DNA of 64,000 nucleotides from assembly GCF_018342065.1 (NCBI RefSeq), contig NZ_JAFDOE010000003.1, positions 558,001 through 622,000 on the forward strand, written 5' to 3'. The notes beneath the pieces were generated by a model that had not been told where the DNA came from, made no database searches, and was given only the letters and a program-made list of their open reading frames with translations. Source of the DNA: Citrobacter sp. FP75 (lineage in GTDB: Bacteria > Pseudomonadota > Gammaproteobacteria > Enterobacterales > Enterobacteriaceae). This document shows, one piece after another, positions 20,870 through 28,809 of the stretch. A program made the translations under genes and the position numbers. The stretch's first letter is position 1, and each line of letters begins with the position of its first letter.

Positions 20870-22150
20870 ATGAAATTATTAATTCTCGGCAACCATACCT
20901 GTGGTAACCGTGGCGACAGCGCCATTCTGCGCGGTTTGCTGGATGCGATTAACATGCTGCAACCCGCAACGGAAGTCGATGTGATGAGCCGTTATCCGGT
21001 GAGTTCTTCGTGGCTGCTGAACCGTCCGGTGATGGGCGATCCGCTGTATTCTCAGATGAAGCAGCATAATAACGCCGCTGGCGTAGTGGGACGGGTGAAG
21101 AAAGTTCTGCGCCGACGCTACCAGCATCAGGTTCTGCTCTCCCGTGTGACTGACTCCGGCAACTTGCGCAACATCGCCATCGCCCAGGGGTTTACCGATT
21201 TTGTCCGTCTGCTGTCACGCTATGACGCCATCATCCAGGTGGGTGGATCGTTTTTTGTCGATCTGTACGGCGTGCCGCAGTTTGAACATGCCCTGTGTGC
21301 GTTTATGGCGAAAAAGCCGCTGTACATGATCGGTCACAGCGTCGGGCCATTCCAGGATGCACAGTTTAACCAACTGGCGAATTACGTCTTTGGTCACTGT
21401 AATGCGCTGATTTTGCGTGAGTCCGTCAGTCTGGAACTGATGAAGCGCAGTGCGATAACCACCGAGAAAGTGGAGCACGGTGTGGATACCGCCTGGCTGG
21501 TTGATAATCATCAGGATGACTTTAAGCCCAGCTATGCCGTCCGGCACTGGCTACACACGGCGGCACAGCAACAAACCGTCGCCATCACGCTGCGCGAACT
21601 GGCTCCGTTTGATAAGCGGCTGGGAACCACGCAGCAGGCCTATGAGCAAGCGTTTGCCGGGGTGGTAAACCGGATCCTCGACGAAGGCTATCAGGTGATG
21701 GCGCTGTCAACCTGTACCGGTATTGATAGTTACAACAAAGATGACCGCATGGTGGCGCTGAATCTGCGTCAGTATGTCAACGATCCGGCCCGTTATCACG
21801 TGGTTATGGACGAGCTGAACGACCTCGAGATGGGGAAAATTCTCGGGGTATGTGATTTAACGGTGGGAACCCGCCTGCATTCCGCCATCATCTCAATGAA
21901 CTTTGACACCCCGGCGATTGCAATCAATTACGAGCATAAATCAGCGGGGATTATGCAACAACTGGGACTGCCGGAGATGGCGATTGACATCGGTCATCTG
22001 TTGGACGGCAGCCTGCAAACGCAGGTTGCGGATGTGCTCGGGCAGTTACCGGCGCTCAACTTGCGGCTGAGCGAAGCCGTGCAGCGTGAGCGCGCACAAG
22101 GCATGCGCATGGTGCAGTCGGTATTGGCGCGTATTGAGGAGCAAAAATGA
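20870..22150 (+). CDS. wcaK: WcaK, polysaccharide pyruvyl transferase family protein
   Basis: 426 residues, matching E. coli. Family signs: GNHTCGNRGDSAIL at the N terminus, IGHSVGPFQD, and TVGTRLHSAIISMNF with AINYEHKSAG in the C-terminal nucleotide-binding half. It is expected to add the pyruvate ketal to a colanic acid sugar using phosphoenolpyruvate. Two ATGs overlap the start; GAGG at 20861-20864 is five bases from the second, which is therefore used. Its stop overlaps wcaL (ATGA). Confidence 0.95.
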   Translation: MKLLILGNHTCGNRGDSAILRGLLDAINMLQPATEVDVMSRYPVSSSWLLNRPVMGDPLYSQMKQHNNAAGVVGRVKKVLRRRYQHQVLLSRVTDSGNLRNIAIAQGFTDFVRLLSRYDAIIQVGGSFFVDLYGVPQFEHALCAFMAKKPLYMIGHSVGPFQDAQFNQLANYVFGHCNALILRESVSLELMKRSAITTEKVEHGVDTAWLVDNHQDDFKPSYAVRHWLHTAAQQQTVAITLRELAPFDKRLGTTQQAYEQAFAGVVNRILDEGYQVMALSTCTGIDSYNKDDRMVALNLRQYVNDPARYHVVMDELNDLEMGKILGVCDLTVGTRLHSAIISMNFDTPAIAINYEHKSAGIMQQLGLPEMAIDIGHLLDGSLQTQVADVLGQLPALNLRLSEAVQRERAQGMRMVQSVLARIEEQK

Positions 22151-23367
22151 AGGTTGGTTTTTTTCTGCTTAAATTTCCACTCTCATCCGAGACCTTTGTG
22201 CTCAACCAGATCACCGCATTTATCGACATGGGATATGACGTCGAGATTGTGGCGTTGCATAAGGGTGATCTCGAGAACACCCATGTTGCCTATGAGGCTT
22301 ATCGTCTGGCAGACAAAACGCACTGGCTGCTCGACGAGCCGCAAGGTAAGCGGGCAAAGCTGCAATATCGGGGCACGGCGGCCTTGCAGGGCATCACCCG
22401 TCCGGCGACCTGGAAAGCGCTGAATATCTCTCGCTATGGCGACGAGGCGCGCAATCTGATTCTGGCGGCGATATGCGGGCTAACTCGCAAAACGTTTCAC
22501 GCCGACGTGTTTATTGCTCACTTTGGACCCGCAGGCGTGACGGCGGCGAAACTCCGTGAGCTTGGCGTGATAAGCGGCAAAATCGCCACGGTGTTTCATG
22601 GCATTGATATTTCTCACCGGGAAGTGCTCGCCCGCTATGCGCCGGAGTATCAAAAGCTGTTTCAGCGCGGTGATTTGATGTTGCCCATCAGCCATCTGTG
22701 GGCCGGGCGGTTAAAAAAAATGGGCTGCCCGGCGGAAAAAATTGCCGTATCGCGGATGGGAATTGATATGACGCGCTTTACCCCGCGTGAGGTGAAAGCG
22801 CCCGCTGAAGCGCTGGAAATCCTCTCGGTTGCGCGACTCACCGAGAAAAAAGGGCTGCATGTGGCTATCGAAGCCTGTCGTCAGCTAAAAGAGCAGGGCG
22901 TGGTGTTTCGTTATCGTATTCTGGGGATCGGCCCGTGGGAGCGACGTCTGCGTACGCTGATTGAGCAGTATCAACTTGATGATGTGATTGAGATGTCCGG
23001 CTTTAAGCCGAGCCATCAGGTGAAAGAGATGCTGGAACAGGCGGATGTGTTCCTGCTGCCGTCCATCACGGGAACGGATGGTGATATGGAGGGGATCCCG
23101 GTGGCGCTGATGGAAGCGATGGCGGTGGGGATCCCGGTGGTCTCTACCGTTCACAGCGGTATTCCTGAGCTGGTGGAGTCCGGTAAATCTGGCTGGCTGA
23201 CGCCTGAAAATGATGCACAGGCACTCGCAGCACGGCTGGCGGCGTTCAGCCAACTCGATGACGAAGAGATTACGCCGATTGTGGGGCGCGCACGTGAAAA
23301 GATCGTCACGGAATTTAATCAGGCAGTAATCAATAAACAGTTAGCCAGTCTGCTGCAAACCCTGTAA
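22147..23367 (+). CDS. wcaL: WcaL, colanic acid GT4 glycosyltransferase
   Basis: 406 residues. A GT-B enzyme of family 4: [21 protein letters not shown] at the start, [18 protein letters not shown] at the donor domain, and the E-x7-E region [20 protein letters not shown]. Family knowledge places it late in repeat-unit assembly (a galactosyl- or glucuronosyl-type step); the exact sugar is not shown by sequence. Confidence 0.95.
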   Translation: MKVGFFLLKFPLSSETFVLNQITAFIDMGYDVEIVALHKGDLENTHVAYEAYRLADKTHWLLDEPQGKRAKLQYRGTAALQGITRPATWKALNISRYGDEARNLILAAICGLTRKTFHADVFIAHFGPAGVTAAKLRELGVISGKIATVFHGIDISHREVLARYAPEYQKLFQRGDLMLPISHLWAGRLKKMGCPAEKIAVSRMGIDMTRFTPREVKAPAEALEILSVARLTEKKGLHVAIEACRQLKEQGVVFRYRILGIGPWERRLRTLIEQYQLDDVIEMSGFKPSHQVKEMLEQADVFLLPSITGTDGDMEGIPVALMEAMAVGIPVVSTVHSGIPELVESGKSGWLTPENDAQALAARLAAFSQLDDEEITPIVGRAREKIVTEFNQAVINKQLASLLQTL

Positions 23368-23378
23368 AGCGAGGTTGT

Positions 23379-24773
23379 ATGCCAGAGAACAAACTCACCC
23401 GACGTACCTTTCTGACGGCAGGCACTGCGCTTGCTGTGCTTCATTCTCCCGCTGTTAGGGCGCTGGAAACCGGACGCAGCGTCAATATTCAGGATTACAA
23501 CCCCAAAGACTGGGTCGCCTCTTTTCGTCAGGCCTTCTCAGAAGGGCAAACCGTCGTTGTACCTGCGGGTCTGGTCTGCGAAAACATGAATACCGGGGTA
23601 TTCATCCCGCCGGGTAAAACGTTACGCGTACTCGGGCGAGTGAGCGGCAACGGACGCGGCCGGTTTGTTCTGCAGGAAGGGAGCCAGGTAACAGGCGAGG
23701 GCGGCGGGAGCCTGCACAATATCACCCTCGACGTACGGGGTTCGGAGTGCGTAATCAAAGGGATCACTATGAGCGGTTTCGGCCCGGTGACGCAAATTTA
23801 TATCGGCGGTAAGACGCCTCGGGTGATGCGGAACCTCATCATTGATGATATTACCGTCAGCCATGCTAACTATGGCATCCTGCGCCAGGGGTTTCATAAT
23901 CAGATGGACGGTGTGCGGATCACCAACGGGCATTTTAGTGATTTACAGGGCGATGCCATTGAGTGGAATGTGGCGATAAACGACAGCAACATCCTTATCT
24001 CAGATCATGTCATTGAGCGCATTAACTGTACCAACGGCAACGTCAACTGGGGCATTGGCATCGGACTGGCGGGCAGTACCTATGACAATAACTACCCGGA
24101 TGCGCAGGCGGTGAAAAACTTTGTGGTGGCGAATATCACCGGCTCTGATTGTCGCCAGTTGGTCCACGTAGAAAACGGCAAGCATTTTATCATTCGTAAC
24201 GTTAACGCGCGCAATATCACCCCGGATTTCAGTAAGAAAGCGGGCATTGATAATGCCACAATTGCTATTTACGGCTGTGACAATTTCGTAATTGATAATA
24301 TCAATATGAAAGAGAGTGCGGGCATGTTAATTGGTTATGGCGTCATCAAGGGCCGTTATTTATCTATTCCGCAAAACTTTAAGCTTAATAATATTCACCT
24401 AGATAATAATAAGCTCGACTCTACATTACGCGGCATTCAAATTTCATCAGGTAATGCAACGTCGTTTGTCGCCATCACCAACGTGGAGATGACGCGGGCG
24501 ACGCTGGAACTGCACAACCAACCGCAGCATCTTTTTTTACGTAATATCAATGTGATGAAACAATCTACCGTTGGGCCTGCCCTGAAGATGCACTTCGACC
24601 TGCGGAAAGACGTGCGCGGCAAATTTATGGCTAAACAGGACACGCTGTTGTCGCTGGCTAATGTCCATGCGGTGAATGAAACCGGGCAAAGTTCGGTCGA
24701 TATCGACAGGGTGAATCATCAGGTGGTGAACGTTGAGGCGGTGAATTTTCGGCTGCCGGAGCGGGGGAGGTAA
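23379..24773 (+). CDS. wcaM: WcaM, exported colanic acid protein (Tat signal, beta-helix)
   Basis: 464 residues, same as E. coli. The N terminus has a twin-arginine signal, LTRRTFLTA at residues 6-14, followed by a hydrophobic stretch and an AXA-like end near residue 28. The rest has the short beta-strand repeats ([33 protein letters not shown]) of a parallel beta-helix like pectate lyases. A carbohydrate-binding or modifying role in the periplasm is inferred; no catalytic residues could be assigned. Last gene of the operon. Confidence 0.94.
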   Translation: MPENKLTRRTFLTAGTALAVLHSPAVRALETGRSVNIQDYNPKDWVASFRQAFSEGQTVVVPAGLVCENMNTGVFIPPGKTLRVLGRVSGNGRGRFVLQEGSQVTGEGGGSLHNITLDVRGSECVIKGITMSGFGPVTQIYIGGKTPRVMRNLIIDDITVSHANYGILRQGFHNQMDGVRITNGHFSDLQGDAIEWNVAINDSNILISDHVIERINCTNGNVNWGIGIGLAGSTYDNNYPDAQAVKNFVVANITGSDCRQLVHVENGKHFIIRNVNARNITPDFSKKAGIDNATIAIYGCDNFVIDNINMKESAGMLIGYGVIKGRYLSIPQNFKLNNIHLDNNKLDSTLRGIQISSGNATSFVAITNVEMTRATLELHNQPQHLFLRNINVMKQSTVGPALKMHFDLRKDVRGKFMAKQDTLLSLANVHAVNETGQSSVDIDRVNHQVVNVEAVNFRLPERGR

Positions 24774-24791
24774 CTTTGCGACCATTCCTGG

Positions 24792-24812
24792 CTCAAGTTG
24801 CACTTACTTGAG
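24792..24812 (+). other. Hairpin after wcaM, possible weak terminator
   Basis: A perfect 7-bp inverted repeat, CTCAAGT / ACTTGAG, with a seven-base loop, 19 bases after the wcaM stop and followed by only three T residues. It could slow or partly end colanic acid transcription, leaving some read-through into galF. The short T-tract keeps confidence low. Confidence 0.35.
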
Positions 24813-24814
24813 TT

Positions 24815-24828
24815 TAAGATTACTGCAT
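24815..24828. promoter_or_regulatory. Weak candidate RcsAB box upstream of galF
   Basis: TAAGATTACTGCAT agrees with the RcsAB consensus TAAGAATATTCCTA at 9 of 14 positions, including the full TAAGA left half. It lies 124 bp before the galF start and 65 bp before the proposed -35. Rcs control of galF promoters is known for Klebsiella capsule loci; here it is only a possibility. Confidence 0.25.
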
Positions 24829-24879
24829 TCTGCAGATAAGCGGCGTAACATATGCACCAACTGAGCGGTGTAATTCATA

Positions 24880-24908
24880 CTGGCTAAAACAAGCTAAAAA
24901 GCTATAAT
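24880..24908 (+). promoter_or_regulatory. Candidate sigma-70 promoter for galF
   Basis: A consensus -10, TATAAT, at 24903-24908 is 17 bases after CTGGCT (24880-24885), a weak -35. Transcription would start near 24915, giving a very short leader to the galF ATG at 24939. Confidence 0.5.
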
Positions 24909-24938
24909 TCAGCAACTATAGAATAGGTGAATGACTTA

Positions 24939-25832
24939 ATGGTTAATTTGAAAGCAGTTATTCCGGTAGCAGGTCTGGGGATGCACATGTTGCCTGCCAC
25001 AAAGGCAATCCCTAAAGAAATGCTGCCGATCGTTGATAAGCCGATGATTCAGTACATTATCGACGAGGTTGTGGCTGCTGGGATCAAAGAAATCGTTCTG
25101 GTGACGCATGCATCCAAGAATGCCGTGGAGAACCACTTCGACACCTCTTATGAATTAGAGTCACTCCTTGAACAGCGCGTTAAGCGTCAGTTGCTGGCTG
25201 AAGTGCAGTCCATCTGCCCGCCGGGCGTGACTATCATGAACGTGCGTCAGGCGCAGTTGCTGGGCCTGGGCCATTCAATTCTTTGCGCTCGTCCTATCGT
25301 TGGCGATAACCCTTTTGTGGTGGTGTTGCCCGATGTCGTGCTTGATACGGCGAGTGCCGACCCGCTGCGTTACAACCTCGCCGCGATGGTGGCCCGTTTT
25401 AATGAAACTGGGCGCAGCCAGGTGTTGGCTAAGCGTATGGAAGGCGATCTTTCCGAATACTCGGTTATTCAAACCAAAGAAGCCTTAGACAATGAAGGCA
25501 AAGTCAGCCGCATCGTCGAATTCATTGAAAAACCCGATCAGCCACAAACGCTGGATTCCGATCTTATGGCTGTAGGGCGCTATGTGCTGTCAGCTGATAT
25601 CTGGGCAGAACTTGAAAAAACGACTCCGGGAGCATGGGGACGTATCCAGTTAACGGATGCCATTGCCGAACTGGCGAAAAAACAATCTGTTGATGCCATG
25701 CTGATGACCGGCGACAGCTACGACTGCGGTAAAAAAATGGGCTACATGCAGGCATTCGTTAAGTACGGACTGCGCAACCTGAAGGAAGGGGCAAAGTTCC
25801 GTAAAGGCATTGAGAAGTTGCTTACGGAGTAA
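24939..25832 (+). CDS. galF: GalF, UTP-glucose-1-phosphate uridylyltransferase-like protein
   Basis: 297 residues, as in E. coli. Related to GalU, which makes UDP-glucose, but it has the GalF form of the nucleotide loop, [17 protein letters not shown], with His-Met where GalU has the activity-linked Arg; GalF is thought to modulate GalU and has little activity itself. FVVVLPDVV and EFIEKPDQP follow the family. The ATG at 24939 has AGGTGA eight bases upstream; a GTG at 24927 in the same frame is less likely. It marks the left border of the O-antigen locus. Confidence 0.97.
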   Translation: MVNLKAVIPVAGLGMHMLPATKAIPKEMLPIVDKPMIQYIIDEVVAAGIKEIVLVTHASKNAVENHFDTSYELESLLEQRVKRQLLAEVQSICPPGVTIMNVRQAQLLGLGHSILCARPIVGDNPFVVVLPDVVLDTASADPLRYNLAAMVARFNETGRSQVLAKRMEGDLSEYSVIQTKEALDNEGKVSRIVEFIEKPDQPQTLDSDLMAVGRYVLSADIWAELEKTTPGAWGRIQLTDAIAELAKKQSVDAMLMTGDSYDCGKKMGYMQAFVKYGLRNLKEGAKFRKGIEKLLTE

Positions 25833-25875
25833 GATTTGGTGACGATATTAGGCATTGATTGAATGTATCTTTATT

Positions 25876-25934
25876 AACGGCAGTTGGGTGTTCAGAAACC
25901 TGTTAGGTTTTTAGAATGCTGCTGCCGTTTTTTC
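25876..25934 (+). terminator. Intrinsic terminator of galF with nested hairpin
   Basis: Outer arms AACGGCAG (25876-25883) and CTGCCGTT (25922-25929) are followed by a run of T. Inside the loop is a second perfect hairpin, AAACCT-GTT-AGGTTT (25897-25911). It separates galF from the O-antigen operon. Confidence 0.8.
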
Positions 25935-25987
25935 ATTTAAATCAATCACTAAAAAAAGCAGTTGCATTTATTTTTGATGATTGTACG

Positions 25988-26001
25988 TAGGAATTGTCCT
26001 T
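25988..26001. promoter_or_regulatory. Candidate RcsAB-like site before the O-antigen genes
   Basis: TAGGAATTGTCCTT fits the reverse complement of the RcsAB consensus (TAGGAATATTCTTA) at 10 of 14 positions and shares TAGGAA with the site before wza. It is 110 bp upstream of JUMPstart. No binding evidence exists here. Confidence 0.3.
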
Positions 26002-26097
26002 GTCATAAAGTGCGATTAGGACCACAATGCGTCATCAAATTTTAACATGTTCTGACTGCGTAAAAACGCCGCAGGGCAGCAGACTTTCTATGCGTTT

Positions 26098-26134
26098 AGT
26101 GCACTGGTAGCTATTGAGCCAGGGGCGGTAGCGT
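26098..26134 (+). promoter_or_regulatory. JUMPstart with ops element, O-antigen leader
   Basis: AGTGCACTGGTAGCTATTGA followed by GCCAGGGGCGGTAGCGT, ending in the ops core GGCGGTAGCGT at 26124-26134. This is the RfaH-loading site typical of enteric O-antigen operons, 97 bases before the first gene. It differs from the wza copy at a few positions and lacks one base in the middle. Confidence 0.93.
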
Positions 26135-26230
26135 ATCTTGCATTAGCGAATGAACGTAACACATTGTTTCGTGGCTGATAAAGCATATCGTGGTTAAAAA
26201 CTATCAGAGCGAGCAGATAGGGGATTGGCA

Positions 26231-27175
26231 ATGAAAGTATTGGTGACTGGTGGTACCGGGTTTCTTGGTACTGCTTTAGTCCAGGCGTTGAAATCATCGG
26301 GGCATCAGGTGATATTAACAACGCGTCGGCAAGAAGATATTGAACAGGGAATTTACAACCTGGGTGATATTTCAGCGGAAACCAACTGGATAAACCTTCT
26401 GCAAGGATGCGATACCGTCATTCATACCGCGGGAAGGGCGCATGTCTTGAATGATAATGCTCAGGATGCATTAGCGGAATTTCGTCGTGTTAATCGCGAC
26501 GCGACATTGAAGTTAGCTAAAGACTCGGCCAGCTGCGGCGTAAAGCATTTTATTTTCGTCAGTTCGATTGGGGTGAACGGCAATGCCACATCAGGAACCC
26601 CCTTTACTGAAGCGTCAGAGCCTCGGCCAACTTCTGACTACGCCATTTCTAAATTTGAGGCTGAGCAAAGTCTGCGGCAAACCTTTACCAATAGCGAAAT
26701 GGCGGTAACCATTGTCCGTCCGGCGCTGATCTGTGGTGAAAATGCGCCAGGTAATATCCAGCGCCTGTTAAAACTGGTGTCGAAAAATCTGCCGTTACCG
26801 TTTAAAAACGTCAAAAACAAACGTGCGCTGGTGTCGCTGGACAACGTTGTCAGCTTTATTAATGAATGCGTCGTGAATGATAAGTCGAAAAATCAGCTCT
26901 ACCTGCTCGCCGATGCAGAGCGACCTTCAACCGAGGATATGATTAACGCCTTTGCGACTGGAATGGGTATTCACGCAAAAATTATCTATTTCCCGAAGAA
27001 CGTCCTGAAATTATTACTTTCGGCCGTGGGGAAAGCTGGAATTTACGATCAGTTATTCGGTGATCTTGAAGTTGATGCCAGTAAATCGAGAGATCAACTG
27101 CACTGGACACCGCCGATAACGTTGCATGAAACTATGAAAAAAACGGCGAAATATTATATCGAAGGTAATAAATAA
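26231..27175 (+). CDS. WbpV-like UDP-4-keto-sugar reductase / NAD-dependent epimerase
   Basis: 314 residues. An extended SDR: GGTGFLG at residues 7-13 for NAD(P), Ser111-Ser112 and Tyr137-x3-Lys141 (YAISK) in the active site. The tail NVKNKRALVSLDNVVSFI resembles WbpV/WbpK, which reduce UDP-4-keto-6-deoxy-GlcNAc from WbpM to UDP-D-QuiNAc or UDP-D-FucNAc. A UDP-GlcNAc 4-epimerase (Gne) is the alternative name for such proteins. With a WbpL-like transferase directly downstream and a WbpM-like dehydratase nearby, reductase is the better reading. ATG 26231 is used; a TTG two codons upstream is possible. Confidence 0.75.
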   Translation: MKVLVTGGTGFLGTALVQALKSSGHQVILTTRRQEDIEQGIYNLGDISAETNWINLLQGCDTVIHTAGRAHVLNDNAQDALAEFRRVNRDATLKLAKDSASCGVKHFIFVSSIGVNGNATSGTPFTEASEPRPTSDYAISKFEAEQSLRQTFTNSEMAVTIVRPALICGENAPGNIQRLLKLVSKNLPLPFKNVKNKRALVSLDNVVSFINECVVNDKSKNQLYLLADAERPSTEDMINAFATGMGIHAKIIYFPKNVLKLLLSAVGKAGIYDQLFGDLEVDASKSRDQLHWTPPITLHETMKKTAKYYIEGNK

Positions 27176-28218
27176 TGTTGGATTTAGGGATCGTAATATT
27201 CGCATTTTTAGTGTCATGTGCACTGACCTGGGGATTACGCGGTTATGCGATTAAACATAACGTGATTGACCGACCAAACCAGAGAAGCTCGCATTCTGTG
27301 CCGACTCCGCGTGGGGGGGGGGTGGCTATTGTCCTGACGCTTTTAGCCGCGCTGATGTGGTTTTATTTCAGCAACTCGCTGACGGTAGATGGCTTCTTAG
27401 GTTTGTTCATTCCGGGGTTAATTGTAGCCGTAATCGGGTTCCTGGATGACCACGGTCATATTGCGGCACGCTGGCGTCTGCTGATGCATTTCCTGGCTGC
27501 GGCAATTGGCCTGTATTTCTTAGGTTCTTTCCCGATTATTACTCTGTTTGGTTACGATCTCTCCTTATCATGGATTGGGATGACTCTGGGCTGCTTCTAT
27601 TTGGTCTGGATGTTGAATTTATACAATTTCATGGATGGGATTAACGGTTTAGCCAGTTCGGAAGCGATCACCTTTGCGGCAAGCAGTGCGATGTTAATGG
27701 TCGTCAACCAGTATATGCTTGCTCCTGGTAGCATCTATCCGCTGACGCTTGCCCTGGCCGGCGCTGCTGCAGGTTTTATTGTCTGGAACTTCCCGGCTGC
27801 CAAAATCTTTATGGGGGATGCCGGAAGCGGTTTCCTCGGAATAACCATCGGGCTGATGATCCTCCATATTGCAAAAGTCGATTCACACTTCTTTATTGCA
27901 GAGTTATGTTTGCTGGGTGTCTTCATCGTCGACGCTACAACCACACTGCTGCGTAGAGTGGTTGCCGGTAAGAAAGCCTATGAAGCGCATGCGAGCCATG
28001 GTTATCAGAACTTGGCCCGGAAATATGGTAGTCATGTTCCGGTGACGCTGATGGCGGTTGCCGTTAACCTGCTCTGGCTCTTACCAATTGCTTATCTGAT
28101 TGCAGCTGCCAAAATTGATGGCCTTGTGGGACTGATTATCGCCTGGTTACCACTGTTCTTTGTTGCATTCAAATGTGGTGCTGGCGTGAAAGACAAAGAG
28201 AGCAACGTCAATGCATGA
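27175..28218 (+). CDS. WbpL/WecA-like undecaprenyl-phosphate sugar-1-phosphate transferase
   Basis: 347 residues, about ten membrane helices. Polyprenyl-P N-acetylhexosamine-1-P transferase motifs in order: PRGGG (45-49), GFLDDHG with Asp91-Asp92, NLYNFMDGINGL (148-159), FMGDAGSG with Asp215, and the HASHGYQ His motif near 272-275. It would start a glycan by moving QuiNAc-, FucNAc- or GlcNAc-1-phosphate to undecaprenyl phosphate on the inner membrane. It closely resembles the WbpL/WbcO branch rather than WecA. Start overlaps the upstream stop (TAATG). Its PRGGG codons form a ten-base G tract (27313-27322), which may allow slippage. Confidence 0.85.
   Translation: MLDLGIVIFAFLVSCALTWGLRGYAIKHNVIDRPNQRSSHSVPTPRGGGVAIVLTLLAALMWFYFSNSLTVDGFLGLFIPGLIVAVIGFLDDHGHIAARWRLLMHFLAAAIGLYFLGSFPIITLFGYDLSLSWIGMTLGCFYLVWMLNLYNFMDGINGLASSEAITFAASSAMLMVVNQYMLAPGSIYPLTLALAGAAAGFIVWNFPAAKIFMGDAGSGFLGITIGLMILHIAKVDSHFFIAELCLLGVFIVDATTTLLRRVVAGKKAYEAHASHGYQNLARKYGSHVPVTLMAVAVNLLWLLPIAYLIAAAKIDGLVGLIIAWLPLFFVAFKCGAGVKDKESNVNA
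27313..27322 (+). repeat. Uninterrupted G10 tract inside the initiating transferase gene
   Basis: Ten consecutive G residues code for Gly47-Gly49 and the first base of Val50 of the PRGGG motif, all as GGG, a rare glycine codon in enteric genes. The reading frame is intact with ten G. Gain or loss of one G would frameshift the gene after 49 of 347 codons. Confidence 0.9.
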
Positions 28219-28771
28219 CCTGATGATTTTGGGGGCTGGTGGCCATGGACGCACGCTATGCGAAATGGCCAGACTACTGGGCTATGCGGATATTGTGTTT
28301 CTCGATGAGAATGCATCCCTTTGCCATGAGACCAACAAACTCATCATTGGTAAAATTTCAGAGCTACCGTTACACATCAACAGTGCTAATAACGTCGTTA
28401 TTGGCATTGGAAATAATAAAGTCAGAGAACAACTCTATCAGCAGGTTATTAGCCTAGGTATCCAACCTGCCACGCTTATACATCCGTCTGCATTTGTTAG
28501 CCCGTCGGCAACGATAGCTGATGGTTCAGTGGTATTAGCGGGAGCGGTGGTGGGTGCCAACGCAACATTAGGTGCGGGTACAATTGTAAATAGCCATTCG
28601 ACGGTAGATCACGATTCTATTCTCGGCGATTTTGCTCACTTAGGTGTTGGTGTTCATCTTGCCGGCAGTGCTGATATTGGGAAATCAGCTTTTCTGCAGG
28701 CTGGTACAGTGGGTGGCTATAATGCAAAAGTGGACGATTACTCAGTGTGTCCTGCTGGTACTATTTTATAA
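28211..28771 (+). CDS. NeuD/PglD-family sugar O/N-acyltransferase
   Basis: 186 residues. An N-terminal Rossmann-like domain starts LMILGAGGHGR, followed by a left-handed beta-helix from about residue 90 (IHPSAFVSPSATIADGSVVL), with the likely catalytic His in STVDHDS. Relatives acetylate amino sugars (PglD) or sialic acid (NeuD). It stops at CPAGTIL, lacking the usual final coil ending in GVPAK, so the C terminus is short. No 4-aminotransferase gene of PglE type is next to it, so the substrate is unclear. It overlaps the upstream gene by eight bases. Confidence 0.75.
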   Translation: MHDLMILGAGGHGRTLCEMARLLGYADIVFLDENASLCHETNKLIIGKISELPLHINSANNVVIGIGNNKVREQLYQQVISLGIQPATLIHPSAFVSPSATIADGSVVLAGAVVGANATLGAGTIVNSHSTVDHDSILGDFAHLGVGVHLAGSADIGKSAFLQAGTVGGYNAKVDDYSVCPAGTIL

Positions 28772-28809
28772 ACTGAAGGCAAGCTTTAACGAGGCGGCTA
28801 GTTTTTAGT

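Larger units (their letters stand above)
25833..26230. other. Regulatory gap between galF and the O-antigen genes (398 bp)
   Basis: No gene is seen. It holds a galF terminator (25876-25934), a candidate RcsAB-like site (25988-26001) and JUMPstart/ops (26098-26134). A promoter must lie between the terminator and JUMPstart, as in other enteric O-antigen loci, but I could not pick a convincing -35/-10 pair. Confidence 0.7.
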
